A stretch of DNA of 64,000 bases from Stratiolaelaps scimitus (lineage: Eukaryota; Arthropoda; Arachnida; Mesostigmata; Laelapidae): positions 5,443,501 to 5,507,500 of the forward strand of contig JABWDB010000011.1 in the NCBI GenBank assembly GCA_019614645.1. The letters are read 5' to 3'. The number at the start of each line of letters is the position of its first letter. The stretch's first letter is position 1. Of the stretch, positions 1 through 12,714 are shown one piece after another. Made by a program: the position numbers and the translations under genes. The notes under the pieces were generated by a model, which was not told the origin of the DNA, did not search any database, and worked only from the letters and a program-made list of their open reading frames with translations.

Positions 1-3000
1 GTATGAGCGCCTCGCAGGCGACTTGTGATTAACATTCATCGCGTGAAGCTTCAGACACTCCAGCGTGGTGTCTAGCAGCGGTAGGCTGTCGGCCAACCCG
101 CCAGCCCCGTGTGCGACGTGACGCTTGCCGATGCGACCCGACCCGAGAGGTTTTAAGGAAATCGCCGAACGAAGACATCGAGGGAGGCATTGGTGATCGT
201 CGATTGGGTAGATGCTCGCCCATCTCTGTCTGTTGATGGGGTCAAACACACACACATCGCTGAATTTCGCTCTGGCTCTCTCTCGCTCGCTCTCTCTCAC
301 TCACCCGCATAAAATCGTCGAGTAGTTCGTCCGCGGGGCATACTGGTAGAGCGTACTTTACCCGGTCAATTTGAATTTAGGACGGGGCCAGAGGGCAGGC
401 GGAGACGGAATATTTTGAGCAGCGCCCCTCATTCCCTACTCAAGCGTTGGTGCTTCGCGACGTTTTGTATGTAGTGGGGGCCGTTTCGTCTGCCATTATC
501 GAGCTTCCCGTGCACTTAGTCACTACGTAGACGTTTGGCAACGAAGAGTACAGCCATGAGGGATGGTAGCGTCAAGCCTTGTAACTGGCTCGGTTTCAAT
601 TCGTGCCTACCTGCCATTGCATTTGCTATAAACGTATAATACACATATGCCACCTGAGGGGTTCGAACCCGCGGCTTCTAGCTTTTTTCCAGCCAGAGAC
701 TTAGCCGTTTAGGCCACCGTGAGGTCGCTTGTAGAGGTTGGTGTTGGCAACGTGCTACGATGCGACGGGATTGCCTTGACGGGGAAGGGTTCCGCGTGGG
801 AACTATACGGGAACTATGTGGTTGTAGCTAGGTTCTGTTTCGCAGAACGAAGTCAGGAGCTATCTCAGCTCCTTACCGAGCTGCCGGCGAGGGGCGAAAC
901 CCTCGCACAAGTATCCTGCACCGCCGCCGTGTCTCTCCGCTGCGCTATCTACAGCGGGTGTTGTGTCGCCTGTGAGTTTCGGCTGAACGTGGATCGGCGT
1001 GTGCGAAGTTATTATATATAAAGGGTGCAAAGTCGGCAGATTGTACGGGGCCGCGTGAGGGCCCGGCGGCCATCCCGAAAACCCTTAAGTGCCATATAGT
1101 TTTTCGGTACGCCGAGTAGCGCAATGTTGGCCGGGGCCGGCTGTGCCGTCGACGGGCCCAACGGGGGCTCCGCTCTCCCCTCAGACTCAGTGCCCGTTGG
1201 CACTTCCCGCCCGCCATCGCTACCATGACTGGCAGAAGCGAGGACGAGGAAAGGCGAGCCCAATGCCCGATAGTTCCCCTGGCGCTATTGCTTCCCCTGT
1301 TCAACAACTCGTTCGGATAGGTCTGCTGGTCCAAACAGCCTGGTCCAAGCTGGCTAGATTCACCCGTTTGACTTTATTGGCCGTTTTCCCACTAGGTGGT
1401 GTTTCGAAACCCCAGTCCAGCCCCGCGCCAACCGTGACCCTAACCTTCTCCGGAGCCGGACACTGCACACTCACACGACTTCGATCTGTCCCTGTCCACA
1501 TCTTTGGCGTCGTTTTCCGATGGGAAACCCGACGTGTGGACGAACCGACCGTCGGACGGACGCTACGAATGAACGCTACCGTCGTGTGGAACGAGGCTCG
1601 GCCCAGGTCGTCGATGGGATCGTTTGCTTGTAAGTGAGGAGCGCCGGGGGTTGGTTTCTTCCGTCCGCCATTTTCGGATCGGGCGACGTTGCCGAACCCA
1701 GCAGTACCACCCGAGGGGAGCAGCGGCACCAGCAGGATTTATTCTTTCATATTCTCCCCGTCCTGGCTGGCCGCGCCTCCGAACGCACGAGGGCAACGGT
1801 GGGGGCCGATCTGACGTCGGTGTTACGAAACAGAGAGAAGAGACGGCGAGTGTTCGATACGCCGTGCGGGGAGTCAGGGAACCGCCGGAGGGGCGCGAGC
1901 TTGCCATCCGCGGGAAAGTCGCCGGGAGCAGCTGACGCGGCGGTTTGTGTTCGCAGTGGTAGTAATAGTGTGGGCAGCCTTGGCATGCCAGCGCTCCGGG
2001 CCAGCCTCTCCAGCTGGTGGCCGCTTGTTTCGGCCATACGTCCGCCGCTTGCTACGAGCCGGCTTTTCACCAGCCAGCATGGCGGGTGTGTACGGGCGAG
2101 CCGGTCAGGCCACACCAGACTTCCACGTCTGGAGACGAGGCAGCAGCGTTCGACGGTGAAAAAACATTTTGTGCCCGACTCGCGCGCGAGAAAGGAGACA
2201 GGGTCCTGTTTCCTGACGAAGGAAGAAAACGAAGAAGGCCAGAGGAACCGGCACGGGACAGCTGACCAGGAGGAAATTCAGAGAGGGAAACAAAATAGTG
2301 GATGATTGTGCGTGTGACGGCAAGGACTCGCGGTCGGGGGCAAGCGGGGGGGGGGGCGTAGGGGGCAAAGCTTGCGTTCCCAGATTCAGCCTCACGGCTG
2401 GCGGACGACGCACACGATCGGCAGCGGTGACGCCGTCGAAAACAGCAGGTGACATGGCGCTCGGAGAAGATACAGGAAACAGAGGACCGATTATATTTAT
2501 ATATCTTGTGCCGGGCCGTCGCCGGCATCGGGAGATGCTGCAGAGATAGAGGGAAATCAGAGGAGAAAGGCAGGCCAAAACATCAGCTGCTTTATTCGAT
2601 GAGAGTTCAGAAGTGGGGATCTTGCCCAGCCTCGTTCGGTCTTATTTCACCCTCGACGTAATAGTCGTCGCTGGCCGACCCTCATGTGCGCACAATGGCG
2701 TACGCGTGCGTTCGCTAGCAGGAAACGCCACGAGAGCGTGCCGGTGGCGGTGGCGGCAGGCGGTCCCACTAGTGGGACGCGCCAGCTCGATGGGACCGAG
2801 AACAGACTCAGGAGGGGCTGCACGCACAACTGAGGAATACAGCAGGCCACCAGCCGAGTAGTCGCGGGAGAAGAGGGAGCTGTAGCTGCTGCTACTGCTG
2901 CTTCCGTGGGTGGTGGCGCTGGTGGCAAATTTACATATTCGAATCCCCTCCATTCTGCTTAGCGGATGGGGGTCCTGCAGAAGTCCCCTTCTCTTTCTAC

Positions 3001-5258
3001 AAGTAGGATGAGCTGAGGCGAGGATCCTCAGCTCTCTCCTCGAGCCGAGGGTCTTGGCTCGCAGTCGCCGGCTATCGCTCCACAGTGTGCTGGGTGAGAG
3101 CCGATGTGCTGGGTGACTGTCGGTGACTGTGGCACCGTCTTGGGCCGCCGGGGGGTGATGGGGATTTTTGCCGCTCCTCGATGGAAGAAAGGGGAGAGAC
3201 CCTAGCTAGCCAAAGGAAAGGTCCTGGAATCGCTTAGCTTATGCGGAGAAGTTTCGACGGGGCAGCAAATTGCTGCGGGTCTCTGCCGCTCCCAAGTAGC
3301 GGTCTCAGTCACAATCCGCTGTGGAGTGTAGAGGCACAGCAGAACCGCGCGGCCTCCGCCGCCGTCGTCGCCGCCTCATCGGTTCTGTAACCAGTTCCAC
3401 CGAGAGGGAGGGAAACGGAACGAAGCAGATGGAATTACGAATTTCGAATTAGGAAGCCCGCGGGAGAGTCATGTGGTCGCTTGCTCGGTTAGTGGGGGCA
3501 GTTGCTGCACAACCGGAAACCCATCGATTCTGCTTCTGTCTCCGCCGCCGCGGCCGTTGCTGCTGCTACTGCTGCTGGAGTTGGTTCTCTCCCTCGGTTA
3601 CTCGCGAAAGGACTGAGCAGCACAACCAATAGTCATTGGCACTCGAGTCGTCTCTGCTACCACTGCCGCCGCCGCCGTCACTCGCGCCAATCTAGCTGAT
3701 GGACCTTCGGTCTCGTTGGGCCGCTGAGGGTGGACAGCCACCACCATCTGCTACCGCTGATGACGCGGGGGCGCGGCTGCCGTCTAACAAAGCGATGGTA
3801 TGGTTTAGACAGCAATACACATTCTAGTATCGACTCCGCGTGTGCGCGCGCTGGTCGATCAACCCACGAACACAGGGGAGGCCGTAGGCATCGTGCTCAA
3901 CGAGAGGCCACTAGAGATTGATATGGGGGAGGATATTTTGCAGCAACAGACGCGAGAGCAGGAACGCAAACATCGTAAATCGAACAGGGTCGTTTTGTCT
4001 CGGGCCTTCTGAGGTGGCCGGTCAGACAAACGAATTCGACGCGAGGCGGACACTGTTGCACGATGGCACTTTTCGAACGTCCCGGATCGTTTTCCACAGA
4101 TCGGTTTAGCACTGAACGCTTCACGTGTCGCTGATGTGATAGGCGCTTTTTGTTGGCGTTGCCAACTCTCTCTTTCTCTGTCTCTCCAAGGTCTTCTTGA
4201 GGTGGTTACGTGTAGATATTCCCACGGTACAGAGTTCCCACAATTCTCCAATACAAACACTGCTCTCTTTGTCGCCACAAAATTGCCGTTGCAATTGTGA
4301 GCCCGCGAAATCCTGCTGCGTTCCGAATATGCACAGCCTAGCATGGCGCGCTAATCAGTGGCCGCTTTTTCTGTCTACGATTGCCAGTCGAATTGAGTGG
4401 ACGGTTTTTTTTTCGTGTGTATCCATATATCTATATCTATCTGATGCCACCAAGAGTAGACAGTTACTCGGACAGTAATCACATCGGCTGTCCGCGTACG
4501 TATGCCTGAGAAGGACATGAACGTATGTTCATCGGCTTTGTTTCGATGCAGTCGTCAGCGTAGGTCGCTGCGCCGGCTCGTCTCATGTGCCGCTCGCTCA
4601 AGCACCTCTCATCGTGGGTGTGTAAATTGTCCGCGCGACGAAAGTATTGATAGAAGACAGGTGAGAATGAAAATATATCTGTAGAGGAAGATCTTGCTAA
4701 CGGGCCAGCGGTTCGTTCGACAGGGGCGACAGCGCGAGGAGGTCGGAGGTCTCCTCAAGAAGAACGGTATCGCACAAATGCATGCTATACAAATGGGCAC
4801 ACGAGGCCACATCAGTGACGGTCTACCTGTTGGCGGTTGGGCCCCGCGGTCACCACTTCGGGACGCTGGTCGGAGCAGTGCGAGCAGTTATCCGAGCCGC
4901 ATGCGCGTATCGTAAAACGATCCCCGATGTTTCAACGGAACTCGGAATACGCTCACGAAGATAGCTCCTTTGCGCACATTGCGGCGTTGTTGATTATGCT
5001 GATGACGATTATCTTGCTTATTATTATTATTACTATTATTGTCATTATTACCAGTCATGCCGTTGTTATTAATCGGCGTACAACGGATGGCTGCTGAATT
5101 GGATACGAGCGTTTTTATTTTTCTGAATTGCATACATTCTGCCGGTCGGTCGGTCCGTCCGTTAGTCCACGGCTAATCGTGCGCCAGCATGAGAATGCAC
5201 CGCTGTCTCATAGCAGTACTGGTACTCTGGGGTCCTGACGTGGCTCTGCCATATTTGC
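1..5258. other. Non-coding stretch, no supportable gene
   Basis: GC-rich, CpG-rich sequence with many overlapping short open frames on both strands. None shows a recognisable domain or a coherent exon structure. It contains a pyrimidine-rich (CT)n-like tract near 270-303, a run of eleven G at 2346-2356, an ATT/TTA triplet tract at 5018-5049 and the tRNA-like element described separately at 649-726. It may be intergenic or part of a long 5' UTR intron of the downstream plexin gene; the sequence does not decide this. Confidence 0.55.
649..726 (-). repeat. Decayed tRNA-like element (tRNA pseudogene or SINE head)
   Basis: On the minus strand there is an exact B-box, GGTTCGAACCC (669 down to 659), and an A-box-like TGGCCTAAACGG (716 down to 705). 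The two are 47 bases apart, close to the spacing of a tRNA gene. A 7-bp stem with one G-T wobble (TCTGGCT/AGCTAGA) closes a 7-base loop where the anticodon arm should be, and the T-arm pairs at 4 of 5 positions. The acceptor stem does not pair properly, and the base before the presumed anticodon is G instead of the near-invariant U. It is therefore unlikely to be a working tRNA. A tRNA-derived SINE or pseudogene is the better reading. Confidence 0.4.
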
Positions 5259-5310
<52 letters not shown>

Positions 5311-5345
5311 TATATATTCTATATATATCAAAATATGCAAATATA
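5259..5345. repeat. (AT)n microsatellite with AT-rich flank
   Basis: Pure alternating AT runs from 5264 to 5305 (21 units). It continues into an imperfect AT-rich flank with interruptions to about 5345. The methionine/tyrosine/isoleucine-rich open frame over it is an artefact of the repeat. Confidence 0.95.
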
Positions 5346-7289
5346 TTCTGCGGATACTAGTTACTGCATGGACATGCCTATGCATATTATATTGTACGAA
5401 GATAGACGCTGCCATGATTGTTTTTTTCTAATTATCATTACGTTCCGTGTGGCATATTTCTGCTGTGTGTTCTCGTTGTTATTTACTAGATAGTTAGTTA
5501 GTTAGTTAGTTGATTCGTTAATAATCAGACAGGCTTAATTGGGTGAAGAGTGTCACAGTCACCCACGTACGGTGAGATGAACCGATCAGAAACATTATGA
5601 GAATTTGTTACCTCTATTTGTCCGTGATGTGTGGCGGAAACGGCTGGACACTCTTCGCTGTTTGGCAACTGCTTTCGCATGGCGTCAGCGTACGCCGGCT
5701 CGCGAGCTGACTGCCAACGAACCGTTAGCGATTATAGCTGCTCCGCAAACCACGCGTCGCGGGCAACGCGGTCACTTGATCAGGCATTCATTTCCCTGGT
5801 GTTCTTGTGCGGGCGACGCTGCCGGCGGAGGTGGGCAACAGCGGCGAGGGGAAGAGCGTGTATTGTTGTATAGGAGCGACTGTTGCTGTTGCTGCGAACA
5901 CTGAGAGCGCTGCATGGTAATTACCGCAATGGGAACGAGTGTTGGAATTATCCAATTATTGTAATGCACACCTTGGCCGAACGGAAATCATCTGATTAGC
6001 CGTCAGCTCCACACCAATGTGACGCGTTGGACCTTGTTTTTTTGCCGAAGAAGACGCAGCTGTAGTTCGCCTATACCATTAATACCTATAACGTGTAGCA
6101 TTTCGATGATGTGTCGGATGAAAGTAGATAGAATCATGAAATATATGCATGTTTTAGCGTATTCTATTATTAGAGAGAGAGAGAGAGAGATGGGCACGTT
6201 TGGAGTGAAATGTGCTTTTACGCCCCTTGCTGATTGTTTTTATTGGATTTCTTTTCGAACACATGTATTGGGCATTAGGATCCACATTGGACAGAGTAGA
6301 GTGCGAATTAGATAAAATCCGGCAGAGATTTCAAGAAGTAAAATTATGACCATTTTTCTTTTCCATTCCTAGTCTGGGTAGTCTGACTTGCTTTTTGGTG
6401 TTTTCTGATCGGGGGTTGGGAGTCGTGCGCGAGATACGATCATACGAGGAGCTACTGAAGCCCAATCGTCGCGGATATAACTGTAACGCATAAGCGAATA
6501 TAGCATCCGTTAAATACTTCGTCTAAATGTTGCTTCCCACCGATTCCTTCTCAGCTCCTTAGAGGCTTATTTGTGTTCTCTTTGTGGAGATGCTAGGCCC
6601 AGCGCTCGAAATGTCTCATGCGTCACTCCAGAGGGTCACACACATAGATGAAGTTGAGGATTATCTAGTTTTCCAGTTGGCGCCCCCTAGACAGAAAGAG
6701 ATTTTCATGTCGAAGCAGCCCCGCAGCCAGCCGACTCCACCCAATGCGATCTTGCCTAATTCCCCTAAGGCATTTGGCCTTGGAAGGCCAACCCTTGCGA
6801 TGGCATTTGGATGGCGGAAACGCCTTAGTACGTAGACTTGGCTACGGGTACTAGGACACGCTAACAGACTCACCAAGGCCTTTTTTTAGTGATCTCCTTG
6901 CAAGGCCTCTTCGAAGGAGGACCTTACAAGCCATGGCGAAACTCTTCCCAGTGGGATTAGGTCATGCGGCTAGCATTCGTGCACAGAACGGGCAGAAGAG
7001 ATGCTAGCTAGTCGGCCTGCCGTTCCAAGGAAGAGCTAGAGATCGGCTCTGAGCAAGACATGGATTGTCCCGTTTGTTGGAAGGCTGGGTTGATAGACAG
7101 GAACCGGACAATGGAAGGATTCTCCTTTTCTTGAGCGAAACTTACATGTGGGTGTATATCTATCTGCTTGCTCTCGGCCACCAGCCGTCTATGTGCAATC
7201 GTTTTCACAAAGCGCAGTGGATACTTGAGTAACTGCGAGTAAGGGATTTGGTGATCTGTGCCTAGCCTGACGAATTTATTGTGACGGCG

Positions 7290-7377
7290 TGGCCTAGGTG
7301 ACATCTCGTTGGGTGCGGTTGCCATGGAAACGACGAAGAGTAGGAGCAGCACGATTTGAGGTCGCCGGTTCGATCCC
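7290..7377 (+). repeat. Possible SINE fragment with B-box
   Basis: GGTTCGATCCC at 7367-7377 matches the tRNA B-box at nearly all positions. The only A-box-like string upstream, TGGCCTAGGTGA at 7290-7301, is 77 bases away, too far for an intact tRNA head. It could be a rearranged tRNA-derived SINE, or the match could be chance. Confidence 0.22.
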
Positions 7378-8442
7378 CAAAAATTGTACTTGACTGGGAA
7401 ATGGCTAGCATTGCCGTGATGTCACATAAATAGGTCTGTCGGAGAGAACCCTGACAAGTCCAGCATGACCGACATACGTAACACCTACCTCGCAGCCTGG
7501 TACCCGTTCTGCTTCTGCTGCTGGTTAGGCTTAATGCTGGAGTGTGCCACATATGCGGCGGGTGGGTGCGTGCGGGTTATCCTCGTGGTCAGCCCCGATC
7601 CGTCTCAACGTGATCAGTGATCTTGGCAGACTCACCGATTAGTTGAATAGCCGTACCGCTTGCAGAGCAGGCCCGAGGTGATACCGAATCCGGTGATTCC
7701 GGGGTCGCACATTCTCCGGAGGAGATGCGCGATGAGCCCAGGCCCGACCCGTGGCGCTGGTCAGCGACCGCGTCCGGTGGCACCACCCAGACAGGAGCGC
7801 CACCCGAGCGGGGTACGGCTATTTATGAGACGGGCGAGCCTTCGAGCGAGTAATTTGTAGCCTACAACAGCAGCTGGTGGTGATCAGAACAAATTGGCAT
7901 ATCATTCCACTGTCGACCCGAAAACATTTTATGGCGCGTTCATTATTTAGTACCACTAGTTGTCAGCAACGACGCTCAGTGGAACGGTGGATCTATTTGT
8001 CTGATATTGTCTCTATTCTCGTAAAGGAGCAGGTATGAACTGTATCTGTCGACGGAGGCGTTGTGCGCTCGCCGACGAGAAGCTTGCTTACATAACACTT
8101 ATAGACGGTGCACTCGCTAGACATCGATGGAATTAGGGAGCTTTTCCATATATCCAGCTGGCATTTAGACTTATATGCAATATAAATGAAGCCAAGACAC
8201 TCACCACACACACACATACAACTAGAGGGACAGAGAGACAGACAGACCCTGCTAACTAGAGCATTATTGGCTCTTCGTCCTGCACATTTCGTTGTCGTGG
8301 TCCTGGTACACAGCCGTCCTGACCGTCATCATATATGTGTACAAGCCGGGCAGAAGCTCGCTCGACTTCCACTGATGCATTTCCGTGGCGGCTCCCGTCA
8401 CTATCGACACTATCTGAACACCGCATAGCTGGATTTGCCAAC

Positions 8443-8447
<5 letters not shown>

Positions 8448-8474
<27 letters not shown>
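8448..8474. repeat. (AT)n microsatellite
   Basis: An uninterrupted alternating TA run of 27 bases. Confidence 0.95.
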
Positions 8475-8478
<4 letters not shown>

Positions 8479-10890
8479 CGTGTGGATGTGACTGTCAGGG
8501 TTACGAAGTACGGACACAGTATCAAGTCGTGTGTGTCATGAATCTATCTCATGTGTCTCATGAGAAAGACGGACTCGACGGTCGATCGCTACTCGAGAAG
8601 CTCGACAGCGGCGGCGGCGCCAGCAGCAACCATCAACAGTAGGTCGAGTTGTAGCTACCATCTGGCTGACGATCGTCTAACAGACGTCGTCAGCTCGTTC
8701 GCTCGCTCGCTTGCTCACTCGCTCTCTGATCCCAGATTTTCAGTGGCAGCAAGAAACACGATGATCTGCGCGATCCGTTCTGTCAGAGTACACTGTGCGC
8801 TATGCGACGACCGACTGCCATTGACACGGCACGGTGCAGCGTTTTCCCTTAGGATCAGCAGATCTCTCTGCCCCGACAAGTCGTCCCGCCGGCGGCCGGC
8901 TGCCCAAACCGCCGCGCGGCGTAAGCGGTGTTGGTGCGCGAAGACTGCCTACAGTTGTCGGCCATAATAGCGATAGCAGATCTTGTTGCTGGCGAGATTC
9001 TGGCTGCGTTTAGTCCTTCTCGCGCCTAGCTCTGCCCAGCCTCTGATCCTCAGTCGCTGATCGTCAGCCACCGCCGCTCAGATCTCGGCGCTGGCGGTTG
9101 CTAACTGACGGTTCAGCCAGTTCACTGCCGCGCCCGCCTGCTGCACAAAAGGCAACGAGCAAAATCGCGATGCCTGCGATGCCGTCCGTTGCTTGGGGTG
9201 GAATAGGAAGGAACGGCGGGGCCAGCGACAGTAGTGGCACCAGCAACAGCTCAGCAATACCGCTCACGATCTGGGTGTTGTGCGTTCTGTCGGGGTTCTC
9301 GTTGCTATGTACATATGTGTGTATGTGCATATGTTTGCGTTCGTGATTCGCGTATGTGTGGCTCTGTCTGTATGTGAGTGTGTTGTTCGATTCCTGCGCT
9401 CGGCCGCCGCCGGCCGCCGGCTGCCACGGATTCGGAGGCGCTTGGCAACTTGTTTAGTTATCAATTGGCTGACATCTCGGCTTCTTTCTCATCGTTGTTG
9501 TCGTCGTCGCCGCAGCCGCATCGGTAGGGTAAAGTCTGAAGGCTTTCTGTGGGGCCTCCTCAAGTCGCCAGCGGCAGCCGGTCGCCGGCGGTATTGCTTG
9601 AGAAGAGGGGAATAACGCGGATCTAAGCTAAGCTAAGCGGGCCGGGCAGGACGGACCACGCCGAGCTTGGCGCAGTCCGACCCGAGACACGAGATCCCGC
9701 AGTAACAACAGCAGCAGAAACAGCCAGATTAGCAACGACAGCTCGGGGAGCAGCAGCCGCACCAGCAGAGATACAAGCATCATCGCCGTGATATACAGGC
9801 AGACCGGCAGAAAGGAACGACACCCGTGTCAATCTTCACGCATTCACAACACAGCACTGAGGAGGGCTTTGGTTCGAGTGGCCGCTCATATATGCAGTGC
9901 GTTTTCGGTTGAGCCTTCTGACCGCGATTCGAACGGCTGTTGAATGCGTTTCTGGGAGCAGGCCTGACGAAGCCAAATCGCCAGGCAGGCTCAGACGGCA
10001 AGTTTAACGGTGACACGCTGGTCGCTCACGTTCGTCTCGGAGTTTGCTGTTGGCCACGACAGCCTCAGCTAGCCAACGCGACGCGTTTCCCTTTTCAGTG
10101 GGTTGGCCAGTCGGGTGCGTTCGTTTGTGACGAACACCGGTGAATATTTATCTCATACGCGGCACTCCTTTTACAATTATGATGCGTTTCTTTTTACCAG
10201 AACTCACACGATATCACAACGGCTGTTCCGTCAATAAAGCTCAGCCTTGTATTAGCATTGAGGTTGTATGCCATGAGACACGTGCGTGTACACGTATCGT
10301 GCCACAGCTGAGATTGTGGAGCTCTTTATAAGTAAACTGCAACGAACTCGCCAATAACCTGATATAGAAAGATAATCATGGTGGGGGCAGGATCTGGTGA
10401 CCTTCAAAAAAAAATCAACGAGTAAGAAAATTTGACGGTATACTTCCACTAACTCTTATCGTGGCAAGGACTATCAGAGCTCTTGACGAGTTCGGTGGCA
10501 GGTGGCTATGCTGCCAGCGAAATGCTCGCTGATGTTCACGAGGACTGTTACTGAAAATTTGCTAAGATAACGCTGACAAGCGGGCTTATCGGCGTAAGGG
10601 GTGTGGTCGTTGTAACACGCGCACTTCTTTATTGGGCGGTGCCAAAAACGACACCTGTGGACGAAGCTCCACTGGAAATGGTCGGTGGCACTCGCACGGA
10701 GTTCTTTTTCCTCAGCAATCTAGTTCGCTGGGACTACTATCTTGAGTTGGTTCCCTCTGCATCCTATGAAGTGAGTGAGTAAGAGCTGTCAGAAACCTCT
10801 GAACCAAGAAACTCGGCGAAAGACCAGGCGGTTGTCCCAGTTTTGCCTGCAGAATCCTCTACGACGTTACTTATGCCATAGAGGGCCGAC

Positions 10891-10930
10891 GGGGGGGGGG
10901 GGGGGGGAGGCGGGAGGCGGCGGAGGAGGT
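10891..10930 (+). repeat. Poly-G tract with G-rich tail
   Basis: Seventeen consecutive G (10891-10907) are followed by AGG, GGG and GG blocks to about 10930. The + strand has strong potential for G-quadruplex formation by the usual four-G-run rule. This could also be an error-prone assembly site. Confidence 0.8.
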
Positions 10931-12376
10931 TGAATTGGCGTCAGCACCCAGCGTCATCCAATCTGAGTGTGTGTGTGTCCCTCGAGCCTCGGCCGAATTC
11001 GGCCTTGGTAAAGCCCCCGAGGGAGAGCTAAGCCCGGTGTAGGTAATTACCCCACGAGACGGGCGAACTTACCCACACTGCAAGGCAGCCGAAGCACATC
11101 GACTTGCCCCTCGAGCCCCGTCGGCAAACGAGGTACGTCCTTCGCAGCCAACGCAACGCCAGCTGTGATCATCTCTTTTCGGCGAGAGTCGGACACGTCT
11201 GCAAATCCGTTGACAGTGGATAGGGTTTGGTTAGCAGAAGTGGCCCGAGTCGCACTACGTCGCCGGGGTGTTCGTACGCTTCGATGGTCGGCCCCGTTGG
11301 TTGGTTAGTTCGCTTAGACCTCGATTCGGTCGGCCGTCGTGTGAATATCATCACCACGTACACCGGCTGCGTCTCGCCAGCCAAATAGACCTCAGCTTTT
11401 TCTCCACGACAGCACGTGTCTAATGGAGAGATCTGACGATTGGGAACGGGACCGACCAAGTGGCGCCGGGCCCAGGACTCGATACCCGTCGGGTCCAGGG
11501 TGCCACACGATTACATAGGCCTCCCCGAAGGACTATGACTTTTCGTTTGTAGGTGTGTTCGTGCGTCGTGTATCCGTCGTGTGCTCGAAGGACACGTTCC
11601 TGATCCTGATTGTCCTGTGTCCCGATTCTTTGTGCGTTGTCTCGCCCCGCCCGGCCCTGTCACCATGCTCCATGTCAGATATCTCTGTTTGAAGATGCCG
11701 GCGATGCGGATACTCGAGATGAACGAGTAGTCAGTAGCAGTGCTGTGCATCGGTGACGAGAGGACAATACGCACAGTATCGTATATAAATGTTAGATGCT
11801 CTAACTGGCGATGAGGCAGAGTATCGCCAACGAGTAGTATAATGCATCCTTATGTCAGCATCGTACGCTACCGACTTGATGTGCTGCGTATGTCTTGTGT
11901 GGACTTAGGAGAGAGACAGAGAAATAAGGCCGGAAAGACGACTCGTACCGGACCGGCTTTGGGACAGCTGTAAGGTAGATGCTTACCTCACCTTCGCCTC
12001 GCTCCTCCCAAGGCCTGTCCAGGGGTCAGACCGCTGTTGTTGCAGGCTTCGTCAGCAATATATACACTTAGACAAACGTGCACCGTTCTGCTAGGTAGCG
12101 CTGAGATGTCGGAACGCCCGTAAACGAGGGCGGCTGGGTGGCGGCAGCGACGCGACACGACATTCGTTGCAAAACGTGGGCTCGGTCTTGCGAGATGTGC
12201 CCTCTGCCCGGTGGGAGGGCCGTACGCATAGGGTACCTATATCACTGCAGTGACACGACGCTGCTGACGACAACGCATTGATGAGCCATAGATGGCTGTG
12301 CGACGTGAACTCGACAGGGAGATGAGAGCGAGTAGCACTAGCGATTGTTCTTTGAGGCTCGGCACCATACACACAC

Positions 12377-12665
12377 TATATATACATATATATATATATA
12401 TATCTACGCTCAAGATATATTGAGAGTTATGTTGTGCTCGACTGTCGAAGCGAAACTGAGAGCGCATGATTCTGCTTTTATAATGAAGAGTATAACGTTC
12501 CTTTCAATAAGCAAACAATACTCAAATCCCGTAATACAACATTGTCCATTTCTACAAAGGTGAATTCACTATCTACGCTTTAATAGCGTAATCATGTTCA
12601 ACATGAGCCTCCGTCCATATTGGGGCGTGTCGACCCCTGCTTGGTCTTACTGAAGACTCACCATT

Positions 12666-12711
<46 letters not shown>
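12377..12711. repeat. Two (AT)n microsatellites about 265 bp apart
   Basis: The first is an imperfect tract at 12377-12403 with one C interruption. The second is a pure 42-base tract at 12670-12711. The roughly 265 bp between them contain no recognisable gene. Confidence 0.9.

Positions 12712-12714
<3 letters not shown>

Larger units (their letters stand above)
5346..12376. other. Non-coding stretch, no supportable gene
   Basis: No open frame here shows a recognisable protein family. Simple repeats are TAGT units at 5491-5511, (AG)n at 6172-6190, a short CA tract at 8204-8216, (AT)n at 8448-8474 and seventeen consecutive G at 10891-10907 followed by G-rich sequence to about 10930. Two imperfect palindromes lie at 6774-6791 (TTGGCCTT, two-base spacer, AAGGCCAA) and 6897-6930. 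A strong B-box-like motif sits at 7367-7377. Confidence 0.55.
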
